Both the position numbers and the translations under genes were made by a program. Below the pieces are notes generated by a model. The model saw only the letters and a program-made list of their open reading frames with translations. It ran no database searches and was not told the origin of the DNA. From Pirellula sp. (GTDB taxonomy: Bacteria > Planctomycetota > Planctomycetia > Pirellulales > Lacipirellulaceae), in the NCBI GenBank assembly GCA_013822725.1, contig PNKX01000007.1:124001-188000 (forward strand): DNA of 64,000 nucleotides, read 5' to 3'. Of this stretch, positions 8,933 through 17,953 are shown one piece after another (the stretch's first letter is position 1; the number at the start of each line of letters is the position of its first letter).

Positions 8933-10132
8933 ATGAAAGTGGCCCTTCTCCGCGAGACCTATCCCGGCGAGCGCCGCGTGGCGCTGGTTCCCGCATTGAT
9001 TCCGTCGCTGGCCAAGCAAGGCTGGCAAACAGTCGTCGAAACCGGGGCAGGGGAGCGCGCCGGATTTCCGGACGCCGCCTATGTCGAGAAGGGAGCCGAG
9101 ATTGCGCCATCGCGCGAGGCGGCAGTCGACGGCGCCGACGCGGTGCTGCAGGTGCGATCGCTGGGCGCCAATCTTGAAGCGGGCCGGGCCGACCTCGATC
9201 TCTTTCGCCCTGGCCAAGTGGTGATCGGTCTCTGCGATCCGCTGGGCCAGCCGCAGGCGGTCAAAGAACTAGCTGAACGCCGCGTCACATTGTTCGCGCT
9301 GGAATTGATTCCGCGCATCACCCGCGCGCAGAGCATGGACGTGCTGTCGTCGATGGCGACCGTCGCCGGCTACAAGGCGGTGCTGCTCGCAGCGAATCAA
9401 CTGCCGCGATTGTTTCCGATGCTGATGACCGCCGCCGGCACGATCACGCCGGCGAAAGTACTGGTCCTCGGCGCCGGCGTTGCGGGGCTCCAGGCGATTG
9501 CCTCGTCACGCCGACTTGGCGCCGTCGTGCAAGCGTATGACGTCCGCGCCGCCGTGAAAGAACAAATCGAAAGTCTCGGCGCCAAATTCGTGGAACTGAA
9601 ACTCGACACGGCCGACGCCGAAGACAAAGGGGGCTACGCCAAAGCCCTCACCGAAGAGCAGATCCAACGACAACGCGAACAGTTGGCCGACATCGTCGCC
9701 GCGTGCGACGTTGTCATCGCCACCGCCGCCATCCCCGGCAAGCCGTCGCCGCTACTGGTCACGGCCGACGCCGTGCGGCGCATGGCGCCCGGGTCGGTGA
9801 TCGTCGATCTCGCGGCCGAACGCGGCGGCAATTGCGAATTGACTCGCGCGGACGAGACGGTCGTCGAGAATGGCGTCACGATCCTCGGCCCCACGAATCT
9901 TGCCAGCGACGTGCCGTACCACGCGAGCCAGATGTTCGCCAAGAACGTCGCGACGCTGCTGCAACTGCTCACGCAGAAGGGCGAGCTCGTGATCGATCTC
10001 AAGGACGAGGTGATCCGCGAAACGCTCGCCGCGAAGGACGGTCAAGTCCAGCCGCCGCGACTGCGCGAGGCGCTGGGATTGGGGCCATTGCTGCAACCGC
10101 CTGAGGCGGCGGCGATCAATCACTTGGCGTGA
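8933..10132 (+). CDS. pntAA: NAD(P) transhydrogenase subunit alpha, NAD(H)-binding part
   Basis: This 399-residue domain-I subunit of the proton-translocating transhydrogenase binds NAD(H) on the cytoplasmic face and exchanges hydride with NADP(H) on PntB. It starts MKVALLRETYPGERRVAL, the standard N-terminus of the AlaDH/PNT family. The Rossmann motif VLGAGVAGLQAI lies around residue 180-190, and the PGSVIVDLAAERGGNCE signature lies near 285-300. There is no membrane part, so this is the split, three-gene form with pntAB and pntB downstream. An upstream in-frame ATG at 8858 would add 25 residues outside the family. Confidence 0.95.
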   Translation: MKVALLRETYPGERRVALVPALIPSLAKQGWQTVVETGAGERAGFPDAAYVEKGAEIAPSREAAVDGADAVLQVRSLGANLEAGRADLDLFRPGQVVIGLCDPLGQPQAVKELAERRVTLFALELIPRITRAQSMDVLSSMATVAGYKAVLLAANQLPRLFPMLMTAAGTITPAKVLVLGAGVAGLQAIASSRRLGAVVQAYDVRAAVKEQIESLGAKFVELKLDTADAEDKGGYAKALTEEQIQRQREQLADIVAACDVVIATAAIPGKPSPLLVTADAVRRMAPGSVIVDLAAERGGNCELTRADETVVENGVTILGPTNLASDVPYHASQMFAKNVATLLQLLTQKGELVIDLKDEVIRETLAAKDGQVQPPRLREALGLGPLLQPPEAAAINHLA

Positions 10133-10161
10133 GGAGACGTTTTTTTGAAATTCGACCTTTC

Positions 10162-10239
10162 GGGTGCCACTGGCGTGCCGCCAGTGCGGAAGCGGGTACT
10201 CGTTCAGCACTTCTCACTGGCGACACGCCAGTGGCACCC
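10162..10239. repeat. Inverted repeat, family F (GGGTGCCACTGGCG)
   Basis: The left arm is 10162-10186 and the right arm 10215-10239, 25 bp each with two mismatches; each arm contains its own CACTGGCG/CGCCAGTG palindrome. It lies in the gap between pntAA and pntAB, inside an operon. A solitary arm occurs at 31175-31199. Confidence 0.92.
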
Positions 10240-10343
10240 ATGCGAAAAACAGGCGGCGTAAACGCCGCCGCTAAATGGCCATCTCGGCACGCAATCCGCA
10301 TAGCAACTGCCCCCTGACCTCCGACCTCCGGCCTCTTTCTCCC

Positions 10344-10637
10344 ATGCACAATCTTGAACCAAAACTCTTCGTCTTCCTCCTCGCCACCTTCCTGGGGCTG
10401 GAGGTGATTCGCCGCGTCTCGCCGCTACTCCACACGCCGTTGATGTCGCTCACCAACGCGATCTCGGCCATCGCGATCGTCGCCGCGATTCAGATCACCG
10501 CCGGCGGCCATTCGACGTTGAGCACCGTCCTCGGCACCATCGCGGTCACGGCCGCGACGATCAACATCGTCGGCGGGTTCCTCATCACCGACCGGATGCT
10601 GAAGATGTTCCGCCGGGAGACCCGCCGCCGTGACTAA
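10344..10637 (+). CDS. pntAB: NAD(P) transhydrogenase subunit alpha, membrane part
   Basis: This 97-residue integral membrane subunit of the split transhydrogenase has three to four hydrophobic segments: LFVFLLATFLGLEVI, TPLMSLTNAISAIAIV, LGTIAVTAATINIVGGFLIT. The TPLMSLTNAISAI stretch is the conserved proton-channel helix of PntA domain II. The start at 10344 gives MHNLEPKLFV; the frame is open from 10275 but has no better start. The last eight bases overlap the GTG start of pntB. Confidence 0.92.
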   Translation: MHNLEPKLFVFLLATFLGLEVIRRVSPLLHTPLMSLTNAISAIAIVAAIQITAGGHSTLSTVLGTIAVTAATINIVGGFLITDRMLKMFRRETRRRD

Positions 10638-12102
10638 TCTCCACTCGCTGGGCTCACTGTTCGCCGCCGTCGACGTTGCGACCAACGGCGCCGTGCGTCA
10701 TCTGGCCGACCGCGACTCGATCTTCGTCTGGGGTTCGTACCTCATCGCGGCCGCGCTCTTCATCCTGTCGCTCAAGTGGCTGAGCCACCCGAAGACGGCC
10801 CGCCGCGGCGTCCTCGCCGGTGAAATCGGCATGGCGCTCGCCGTCATCGGCACGCTGCTGATGTACGACGTGATCACCTACAAGTGGGTCCTCGTCGGCA
10901 TCGCCCTCGGTTCGCTCATCGGCACGCCGATGGCGGTCTGGATGCCGATGACCGCCGTCCCGCAGCGGACGGCCCTCTCGCATGCCTTCGGCGCCCTCGC
11001 CGCGGCGCTCGTTGGCACGGCCCACTACTTCGAGGAGGTCGCCGTTCCCGGCGTGCCCCACCTCGACAAATTCACGATGGCGATCCTCGCGATCGAAGTC
11101 TTCCTCGGCGCCCTGACGTTCACCGGCAGTCTCGTCGCCTTCGGCAAACTGCAAGAACTGCTGCCAAGTTCGATCAAAGGGCTCCCCAACCAGAACGCGA
11201 TCAACTTCTCGCTGCTCGGCGTCGCGGGGCTGCTGTCGATCTGGCTGATCTTTAGCCCCACTAGTTGGATCGTCTTCCTGCTACTGATTGTGGTCAGCCT
11301 CGTCTTCGGCTTGTGCCTAGTGATTCCCATCGGCGGCGCCGACATGCCGACGGTGATCTCGCTGCTCAACTCCTACGCCGGCCTCTCGGCGAGCTTGATG
11401 GGATTCATCCTCGACAACTATCTGCTGATTATCGCCGGCGCCCTCGACGGCAGCTCAGGCCTGATCCTGTCGATCGTCATGTGCAAGGCGATGAACCGGT
11501 CGTTCACCAACGTCCTGTTCGGCCGCATGGAGCCGACCTCCGCCGTCGCTAGCGACGACGTCTACGCCGGCAAGATCAAGAGCGCTTCGCCCGAGGACGT
11601 GGCGATGCTGCTCGAAGGCGCCCAGCGGGTGATCGTCGTCCCCGGTTACGGGCTGGCGGTCGCGCAGGCGCAACACGTCGTCCGCGAGTTGGCGACGCTG
11701 CTCGAAGAGCATGGCTGCACGGTGGAGTACGCCATCCACCCCGTCGCCGGCCGCATGCCGGGACATATGAACGTGCTGCTCGCCGAGGCCGACGTGCCGT
11801 ACGAACAGCTGAAGGAAATGGAGGAGATCAACCCGACCTTCCCGCAATGCGACGTCGCGATCGTCATCGGCGCCAACGACGTGGTCAACCCGCTCGCCAA
11901 CACCGACCCGACCAGCCCCATCGCCGGCATGCCGATTCTCAACGTCGACAAAGCCCGCAACGTCGTCGTCGTGAAACGGAGCCTCAGCCCCGGCTTCGCG
12001 GGAATCCCGAACCCCCTCTTCGCCGCCGACAACTGCTTGATGCTCTTCGGCGACGGCAAAAAAGCCCTCATGGAAGTGGTGGCAGCCTTGAAAGAAGGCT
12101 GA
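10630..12102 (+). CDS. pntB: NAD(P) transhydrogenase subunit beta
   Basis: This 490-residue subunit carries most of the membrane channel and the NADP(H)-binding domain. About nine hydrophobic segments fill residues 30-275. The C-terminal domain (about 310-490) has VIVVPGYGLAVAQAQHVV, which is the NADP-binding fold, followed by HPVAGRMPGHMNVLLAEA and IGANDVVNPLA, all standard PntB signatures. Translation begins at GTG 10630 inside the end of pntAB, which suggests coupling. The enzyme uses the proton gradient to make NADPH for biosynthesis and redox defence. Confidence 0.95.
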   Translation: MTNLHSLGSLFAAVDVATNGAVRHLADRDSIFVWGSYLIAAALFILSLKWLSHPKTARRGVLAGEIGMALAVIGTLLMYDVITYKWVLVGIALGSLIGTPMAVWMPMTAVPQRTALSHAFGALAAALVGTAHYFEEVAVPGVPHLDKFTMAILAIEVFLGALTFTGSLVAFGKLQELLPSSIKGLPNQNAINFSLLGVAGLLSIWLIFSPTSWIVFLLLIVVSLVFGLCLVIPIGGADMPTVISLLNSYAGLSASLMGFILDNYLLIIAGALDGSSGLILSIVMCKAMNRSFTNVLFGRMEPTSAVASDDVYAGKIKSASPEDVAMLLEGAQRVIVVPGYGLAVAQAQHVVRELATLLEEHGCTVEYAIHPVAGRMPGHMNVLLAEADVPYEQLKEMEEINPTFPQCDVAIVIGANDVVNPLANTDPTSPIAGMPILNVDKARNVVVVKRSLSPGFAGIPNPLFAADNCLMLFGDGKKALMEVVAALKEG

Positions 12103-12111
12103 GTTGGTTTT

Positions 12112-12258
12112 CTCTCGCAAAGCCGCGAAGGCGCAAAGAAACGCAAAGAAAACAACGGCCGCTCGTTCCTTTCATACTTCTTGTCTTCCTCTGCGAGCGA
12201 GCAATTGCCTTTTAATTCTTCTTTGCGTTTCCTTTGCGCCTTAGCGCCTTTGCGAGAG
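12112..12258. repeat. Inverted repeat, family B (CGCAAAG arms)
   Basis: The left arm is 12112-12148 and the right arm 12221-12258, imperfect reverse complements composed of recurring GCGCAAAG-like units. It starts ten bases after the pntB stop and ends just before mutY. Confidence 0.92.
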
Positions 12259-12276
12259 ACTCATTAAGATGACCGA

Positions 12277-13389
12277 ATGGCAACGGACTGCACCACCGAG
12301 ACGCTCGCCTCGCCCAAAGAGCGCCAATCGTTCCGCCGCAAACTCCTCGCCTGGTTCGACAAGCACAAACGCGATATGCCGTGGCGACGGACGCGCGATC
12401 CGTATCAGATCTGGCTCAGCGAGATCATGCTGCAGCAGACGACCGTCGCCATGGCGGGGCCGAAGTTCACGGCGTTCGTCGCCGCGTTCCCCACCGTGCA
12501 TGCCCTGGCGGCCGCCGACGAGCAGCAGGTCCTGCGCATGTGGGAGGGTCTCGGCTACTACCGCCGCGCTCGCGGCCTACACGCCGCCGCAAAGGTGATC
12601 GTCGCCGAGCACAGCGGCGAGCTGCCGCGCGATGTGAAGTCGCTGATGGCGCTACCCGGCGTCGGTCGCTACACCGCCGGCGCCGTCGCGTCGTTCGCGT
12701 ACGACGTCTCGGCGCCGATCGTCGAAACGAACACGCAGCGCGTCCTCGCCCGCCTTACCGGCTACCGCGGCGAAGTCGTCGGCGGGGCAGGGCAGCGGCA
12801 CATTTGGGACGCCGCCGAATCGCTGCTCCCAGCTACCGGCGCCGGCAAGTACAACCTCGCGCTGATGGAGCTCGGCGCCCTCGTCTGCAAACCGTCCGAC
12901 ATCCGCTGCGACGTTTGCCCCGTCACAGCGCACTGCGCCGCGTTCGCCACGGGCCTACAGAACGAGATCCCTAAGCTAGCCGCCAAAATAAAAATCACCG
13001 CCGTCCGCGAGGCGACCGTCGTCGTCCGCAAGGCAGGCCGCGTGTTGCTGCGGCAGCGATCCAAAGGCGAGCGCTGGGAAGGGATGTGGGACTTCCCCCG
13101 CTTCCCGCTCGACGGCGAAGGCCCGCTTTTCGTCCGCCGCGAACTCGTCGACAAGGTCCGCGAACAGACCGGCGTCGACATCGAACCGGGCGGCCTGCTC
13201 AAAACCATCAAGCATGGCGTCACGCGCTACCGCATCACGCTCGAGTGTTACGAAGCCCGCCCCACCGGCGGCCGCGTGCGGTCGACCGACGCGAGCCCAG
13301 TCCGCTGGACGCCACTCGCCGAACTTAGCGACCTGCCGCTCAGCGTCACCGCCCGCCAAATCGCCACGCTGATCAGCCGGCAATCGTAG
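12277..13389 (+). CDS. mutY: A/G-specific adenine glycosylase MutY
   Basis: This 370-residue base-excision repair glycosylase removes adenine mispaired with 8-oxoguanine. The catalytic Glu49 lies in SEIMLQQTT, the helix-hairpin-helix is LPGVGRYTAGA (126-136), and the iron-sulfur cluster cysteines C204, C211, C214 and C220 have the standard 6-2-5 spacing. A MutT-like 8-oxoG recognition domain occupies about 230-365 and contains GERWEGMWDFPR. At the position of the second catalytic residue, Asp in the Escherichia coli enzyme (LDGNV), this protein has Glu150 in VETNTQRVLAR. The gene is otherwise complete. Confidence 0.93.
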   Translation: MATDCTTETLASPKERQSFRRKLLAWFDKHKRDMPWRRTRDPYQIWLSEIMLQQTTVAMAGPKFTAFVAAFPTVHALAAADEQQVLRMWEGLGYYRRARGLHAAAKVIVAEHSGELPRDVKSLMALPGVGRYTAGAVASFAYDVSAPIVETNTQRVLARLTGYRGEVVGGAGQRHIWDAAESLLPATGAGKYNLALMELGALVCKPSDIRCDVCPVTAHCAAFATGLQNEIPKLAAKIKITAVREATVVVRKAGRVLLRQRSKGERWEGMWDFPRFPLDGEGPLFVRRELVDKVREQTGVDIEPGGLLKTIKHGVTRYRITLECYEARPTGGRVRSTDASPVRWTPLAELSDLPLSVTARQIATLISRQS

Positions 13390-13393
13390 ATTT

Positions 13394-13631
13394 CTCTCGC
13401 AAAGCCGCGAAGGCGCAAAGGAAGCGCAAAGAAAACAAAAGGCGCGAGCAGTTATTTGCTCTCGCCATTAAATCCTCTGCGTCTCCGCGCCTCTGCATGA
13501 GATCTTTTAAGAAGTTTCTCGCAAAGTCGCAGAAACGCAGAGGAAAAAAAGAGTGACGGACGAAATTGAATCGCCCCATCACTCTTCATCTTCTTTGCGT
13601 TTCTTCGCGTCTTAGCGCCTTTGCGAGAAAC
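13394..13631. repeat. Tandem pair of family B inverted repeats
   Basis: Two half-elements face each other between convergent mutY and the Gfo/Idh gene. The outer arms begin at 13394 (CTCTCGCAAAGCCGCGAAGG) and end at 13631 (GCGCCTTTGCGAGAAAC). Inner pieces lie at 13472-13501 (CCTCTGCGTCTCCGCG) and 13514-13544 (TCGCAAAGTCGCAGAAACGC). It may serve as a bidirectional terminator. Confidence 0.85.
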
Positions 13632-13663
13632 TTAAAACTTAGCGAGCAACTAAAACCGCAACC

Positions 13664-14815
13664 TCAATACTCCACATCAACCCACTGCTTCGCCCGTCCG
13701 CTCTTCAGCATCGCGTCGCAGATCGCAATCTCATTGTGCCCATCGACGAACGTCGCGAAGTCCCCGCCTTTCCGCGTCCCGGCAATAAAGCCGTACACGT
13801 TACGGAACAGATTCTTCGGCCCGTCGGGATACGCTTCGTTGTGACCGCCCGGGTAATGGGCGTACTCGCGCACCTCAGGGTACAGCAAGCTCGGGTCCTT
13901 CATCATCACTTCGTTCGGCCGATCGCGATGGCCGATCCAGAGCTCGTTCGGCTTCTCCTGATCCCACGACAGGCCGCACTTGCCGCCGTTGATCTCGTAG
14001 AACAACCGGTTCTTCCGCCCGGCCGCGCACTGGTTGACGGTCAGCACGCCGTGGGCGCCGGAGTCAAACTCCAACAACACCGACGCATAATCCTCGGTGC
14101 CGATCTCGACGTCTTCCATCTCCTCCGGCTTCAACACCTTGCCGGCGTACGTCTCGACCTCTACCTTCGGCCGCTTCCGCTTCGGGTGAATCGTCACCAG
14201 GTCCGCCATCACACGCACGATCTTCAACCCCGTGACGAACTGAATGAGATCGCACCAGTGACTGCCGACGTCGGCGATCGCCCGCGAGTCGCCCGATAGC
14301 TCCGGCACGAGCCGCCAATTCCAGTCGGTTTCCTTGAAGAGCCAATCCTGCAGGTAGCTCCCATGCACCGCCAGCACGCGGCCGACGTCGCCCCGCTCCT
14401 GGCACATCGCTCGGGCCTGCTGCACCAGCGGCATGTAGCGATAGTTGAAGTCGATCGCGTTCACCACGCCCGCCTTCGCCGCCAGCCGCACGAGCTCCTT
14501 CGACTCGGTCGAATTCATCGCCAACGGCTTCTCGCTCACCACATGCTTGCCGGCGGCGAGAATGTCGCGGTTTACGTCAAAGTGAAGGTGGTTCGGCGTG
14601 CAGTTGTGAATGACCTGAATCTCGGGGTCGGCGAGCATCTGCTTGTAGTCGCCGTACGCCTTGGGAATCGACATCTCGTCAGCCTTGTGCTGCGCGAGAG
14701 CCTGATCCCGTTCCGACACGGCCGCCACCTCGACGAACCCCAGCCGCCGAATCGCCTCGACGTGAGCCGGGCCAATGAACCCGGTGCCGATAATGCCTGC
14801 TTTGATTTTTGACAT
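13664..14815 (-). CDS. Gfo/Idh/MocA-family sugar oxidoreductase
   Basis: This 383-residue NAD(P)-dependent dehydrogenase has an N-terminal Rossmann motif GIIGTGFIGPAHVEA at residues 6-20 and the EKPLAMN signature (residue about 96), where Lys is the catalytic base. The C-terminal substrate domain contains SHWCDLIQFV and YEINGGKCGLSWDQE. There is no signal peptide, so it is cytoplasmic. Planctomycetes carry many such enzymes for sugar, inositol and derivative oxidation; the substrate cannot be read from sequence. It lies downstream of a second family member on the same strand, separated by none other than 211 bases containing a palindrome. Confidence 0.9.
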   Translation of the reverse strand: MSKIKAGIIGTGFIGPAHVEAIRRLGFVEVAAVSERDQALAQHKADEMSIPKAYGDYKQMLADPEIQVIHNCTPNHLHFDVNRDILAAGKHVVSEKPLAMNSTESKELVRLAAKAGVVNAIDFNYRYMPLVQQARAMCQERGDVGRVLAVHGSYLQDWLFKETDWNWRLVPELSGDSRAIADVGSHWCDLIQFVTGLKIVRVMADLVTIHPKRKRPKVEVETYAGKVLKPEEMEDVEIGTEDYASVLLEFDSGAHGVLTVNQCAAGRKNRLFYEINGGKCGLSWDQEKPNELWIGHRDRPNEVMMKDPSLLYPEVREYAHYPGGHNEAYPDGPKNLFRNVYGFIAGTRKGGDFATFVDGHNEIAICDAMLKSGRAKQWVDVEY

Positions 14816-14855
14816 GAGAGAAGAGCCTGTTCGGGTAGTTAGTTAATTCAAATTG

Positions 14856-15015
14856 AACCGCCAAGGACGCCATGAGCGCCAAGGAATGCGGGGAGCTACC
14901 CGCGAATCACGCGAATAGACGCGGATGAAATTCAGTTGATTCCTATCATTCGCGTAGATTCGCGTGATTCGCGGGCTGATGTATTTCCTTGGCGTACTTG
15001 GCGTCCTTGGCGGTT
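14856..15015. repeat. Nested inverted repeat, family A (CCAAGG arms)
   Basis: The outer arms, 14856-14884 and 14987-15015, match those of 19-195 with two substitutions. The inner arms (CGCGAATCACGCGAAT and its complement) lie between. The element sits between the two Gfo/Idh genes, eleven bases from the stop of the upstream one. Confidence 0.92.
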
Positions 15016-15026
15016 AACTCTTTGCT

Positions 15027-16190
15027 TTACTTAATCACTTCCACCTGCGCCCACTTGCCGCCGTCGATCGACTTATCAACCGCCTCCAGCACCGCCACGC
15101 ACTGGGCCCCGTCCTGGAAGCACGGCGCGCACGACTTGTCGTTCGCGATGCACTGCACCAGGTCGGCCGCGGCGTTCGAGAAGGTGTGGTCGTAGCCCAT
15201 CATGTGACCCGGCGGCCACCAGGCGCCGGCGTAGGGATGGACCCCTTCGGTCGCGATGATCCGCCGGAAGCCTTGCCGATCGCCCGGATCTTCCGTCGAG
15301 TAGTAGTCGAGGTAGTTCAAATCCTCAAAACACCAGACGAGCGTCCCCTTGCTGCCGTTCAGCTCGAACCGGTTGTAGTTCTTCCGCCCCGGCGCCATGC
15401 GGGTCGCTTCGAACGTGCCGAGGGCCCCGCCGGTGAACTTCGCCATGAAGATCGACGCGTCGTCGACCGTCACCTTCTCGATCCCTTCGCCGGCCGTCGC
15501 CGTCAGTCCGCTCGAAGTCCCCTCAGCCGGTCGCTCCGTAATAAACGTCTTCCGCATGCCGACGACTTCGCCGATCTCGCCGACGAGGTAACGGGCCAGG
15601 TCAATCGAGTGGGCCCCCAGGTCGCCGTGAGCGCCGCTGCCGGCCGCATCAGCCCGCATCCGCCAGTTCATCGGGAACTGCGGGTCGACCAGCCAATCTT
15701 GCAAGTACGTGAACCGAGCATGCCGAATCTGCCCGATGGCGCCGCTGTCGATCATCTTCTTCGCCAGCGCCACCGCGGGGACGCGACGGTAGTTGAAGTT
15801 GACCATATGCTTCACCCCCGCCTTGCGGACGGCGGCGAGCATCTCCTTCGCCTGAGCGACGGTGAAGCACAACGGCTTCTCGCAGAAAACATGCTTCCCC
15901 GCCGCGGCCGCGGCGATCGCAATCTCGTCGTGCGTGTAGCCAGGCGTCGAGATATCAACGACGTCGACGTCCTTCCGGCCGATCACCTCGCGCCAGTCGG
16001 GCGACGAGGTCTCCCACCCCCAGCGCTGGGCGAACTCCGCCACGGCCGCCGCATCGCGCCCGCAGACGGCCTTCATCACCGGCTCGGCGTCGAGATCGAA
16101 GAATCGCCCCACCGTCCGCCACGCCTGGCTGTGGGCCTTCCCCATGAACTTGTAACCGATCAGAGCGACATTGAGCTTCTTCTGAGCCAT
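15027..16190 (-). CDS. Gfo/Idh/MocA-family sugar oxidoreductase
   Basis: This 387-residue paralogue-type enzyme of the adjacent gene starts MAQKKLNVALIGYKFMGKAH, a Rossmann motif. FCEKPLCF supplies the catalytic Lys. The second domain includes DLGAHSIDLARYLVGEIGEV, a conserved family segment. The open frame extends to 16388, but the upstream stretch is Arg/Pro-rich and unlike the family, so the ATG at 16190 is preferred. The MGYDHTFSNAAADLV ending is found in planctomycete oxidoreductases of unknown substrate. It is probably cytoplasmic. Confidence 0.9.
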   Translation of the reverse strand: MAQKKLNVALIGYKFMGKAHSQAWRTVGRFFDLDAEPVMKAVCGRDAAAVAEFAQRWGWETSSPDWREVIGRKDVDVVDISTPGYTHDEIAIAAAAAGKHVFCEKPLCFTVAQAKEMLAAVRKAGVKHMVNFNYRRVPAVALAKKMIDSGAIGQIRHARFTYLQDWLVDPQFPMNWRMRADAAGSGAHGDLGAHSIDLARYLVGEIGEVVGMRKTFITERPAEGTSSGLTATAGEGIEKVTVDDASIFMAKFTGGALGTFEATRMAPGRKNYNRFELNGSKGTLVWCFEDLNYLDYYSTEDPGDRQGFRRIIATEGVHPYAGAWWPPGHMMGYDHTFSNAAADLVQCIANDKSCAPCFQDGAQCVAVLEAVDKSIDGGKWAQVEVIK

Positions 16191-16582
16191 CGAACGGTAG
16201 TCCTTCAGTGCGAAGACGGTGAGTGGTTTGAAATGAGTGACGCGACAGGTTGAACGAGGCGACGAGTTGATGGAATCGACCGGGGTGGGCCGCCATTTTA
16301 TCAGGTGCGAGGCGGGCCGGTAGGTTCTACCGCAGCCCGCGGCACGAAATTGGCGACGCCGGAAGAAGCCCGCGGCACAGGGCGCCAAACGCCGAGCCGA
16401 ACCGGTTACTCTGCAAGTTTGCGAGCGGCCGGCGATTTGCTCAATGGAAAGTGGGCTGTGAGCACTGGGTAGCCCCGGTTGCCGCCCCAGCGACTACCGG
16501 GGCGGCTCAGCCACCAGAGGCCTACAACCCAACAAACTCACCCATCGCGTCAGAACGCACATGTAGGCGATAGAAGCTGAAC
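16191..16582. other. Intergenic region with one short hairpin
   Basis: This is a 392-base gap upstream of the oxidoreductase and downstream of the MFS gene. It holds a small GCCCCGGT/ACCGGGGC hairpin (16472-16479 with 16496-16503). I saw no gene. Confidence 0.5.
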
Positions 16583-17953
16583 TCACGACACCGAGCTGAC
16601 GCTATTCGTCGGCGGCTTGACTTTGCGTAAGAGCAAGCCGCCGACAACGAAGAAAACGAACACCGACGCAATGCCGTGGCGGCTGGAACCGGTCGCCGCA
16701 CTCACGGCGACGAATAGTGCCGGACCTGCCATTCCAGCTATTTTCTCGCCCAGGGCAAAGATCGCGAAAAACTCCGCCGAGCGTTCGCGCGGCATTAGGC
16801 TGGCGAACAAGGAGCGGCTCAGCGCCTGGGTTCCTCCCTGCACCGCTCCCACCAGCAGCGCGAGAAGCAGAAACTGGGATGCTGACCGCATGGAGTAAGC
16901 CAACGCCGCGATCAACAGATAAACGGCCAGCCCGAGATAGATCGATTTCTTGGCGCCGATCTTCGCCGCTAAGGCTCCGAACGCCATCGTGCAGGGAATC
17001 CCGGTAAACTGCACGATCAAGATTGATCCGATCATAGCCGGGGCCGGAAAACCGAGTTCTGCGCCGTAGATCGCCGCCAGCTTAATGATGGTGCCGATCC
17101 CCTCGTTGTAGGTCAAAAACGCGGCCAGCATCCAAGCGGCGGCCGGACACTCCCGCGGTAACGCCGCCATTGATTTCAATTGCCGCGCCACGCGGCCCCA
17201 AAGCTCTCCGGTCCCCGCTACTTTCGGCAAGCTTGGTTCCCGCACCCTGAGGAACAGGGGCGCAGAAAATAGGACCCACCATAGCGCAGCGGACAGAAAC
17301 GCTAACCGCGTCGGCAACGTCGCTTCCGCCTCAGTCAGGCGCTGGCCATGAGGAAGGCCAAACCAATCCGGGTGAGCGATCCACGCCAGATTGCAGGCCA
17401 ACAGCAGTCCTCCGCCGAGGTAACCTAATGCGTATCCAGTCGTGGAAACGCGGTCCATCTCGTCCGGTCGAGCCAAATGCGGCAACAAAGCGTCGTAGAA
17501 AATGAACGTTGCGGAAATGGAGAACGAAAGTACGGCGAACAGCAATAGAGCAGCCAACCAGTCGCCTGTCTGAATCCCGAATAGAGAGGCTGCCGCGATG
17601 CTCCCCACGGCGAGAAAGAATCCAAGCAAACGCTTCTTAATGGGGAGTAAATCGGCGAGTGCACCCAGCACCGGCGCTAATGCGGCCAGCGCCAACATCG
17701 CCGCCGCGTTCGCCAAGGCAAATCGGCGAGTCGCCACGCCGGGGAGCAATCCCTTTCCAGCGACCTCATAAATATAGATCGGGAAGACTGCGGCAATGAT
17801 CGTAGTGACGACCGCAGAGTTCGCCCAGTCATAGAAAGCCCACGCGCGGAGTTCAGGGCGGTGCAGCCCCAATCGCTCAAGCCAGCGCGGTGACCCGTTA
17901 GCCAGGCGATCTTTGCGCGATATCGCTATTTCCGGAGTACCAGGACTGGACAT
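16583..17953 (-). CDS. MFS transporter, UMF1/Atg22-like family
   Basis: This 456-residue inner-membrane protein has about twelve hydrophobic segments. The N-terminal ELRAWAFYDWANSAVVTTI is the signature of UMF1-type permeases related to yeast vacuolar effluxer Atg22. AALAPVLGALADL and VGAVQGGTQALSRSLFASLMPRERSAEFF are further family marks. Substrates are unproved; amino-acid or small-metabolite efflux is usually assumed. The start lies 28 bases inside the end of the uspA-like gene, on the same strand, so it probably belongs to the stress-island transcript. Confidence 0.88.
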   Translation of the reverse strand: MSSPGTPEIAISRKDRLANGSPRWLERLGLHRPELRAWAFYDWANSAVVTTIIAAVFPIYIYEVAGKGLLPGVATRRFALANAAAMLALAALAPVLGALADLLPIKKRLLGFFLAVGSIAAASLFGIQTGDWLAALLLFAVLSFSISATFIFYDALLPHLARPDEMDRVSTTGYALGYLGGGLLLACNLAWIAHPDWFGLPHGQRLTEAEATLPTRLAFLSAALWWVLFSAPLFLRVREPSLPKVAGTGELWGRVARQLKSMAALPRECPAAAWMLAAFLTYNEGIGTIIKLAAIYGAELGFPAPAMIGSILIVQFTGIPCTMAFGALAAKIGAKKSIYLGLAVYLLIAALAYSMRSASQFLLLALLVGAVQGGTQALSRSLFASLMPRERSAEFFAIFALGEKIAGMAGPALFVAVSAATGSSRHGIASVFVFFVVGGLLLRKVKPPTNSVSSVS

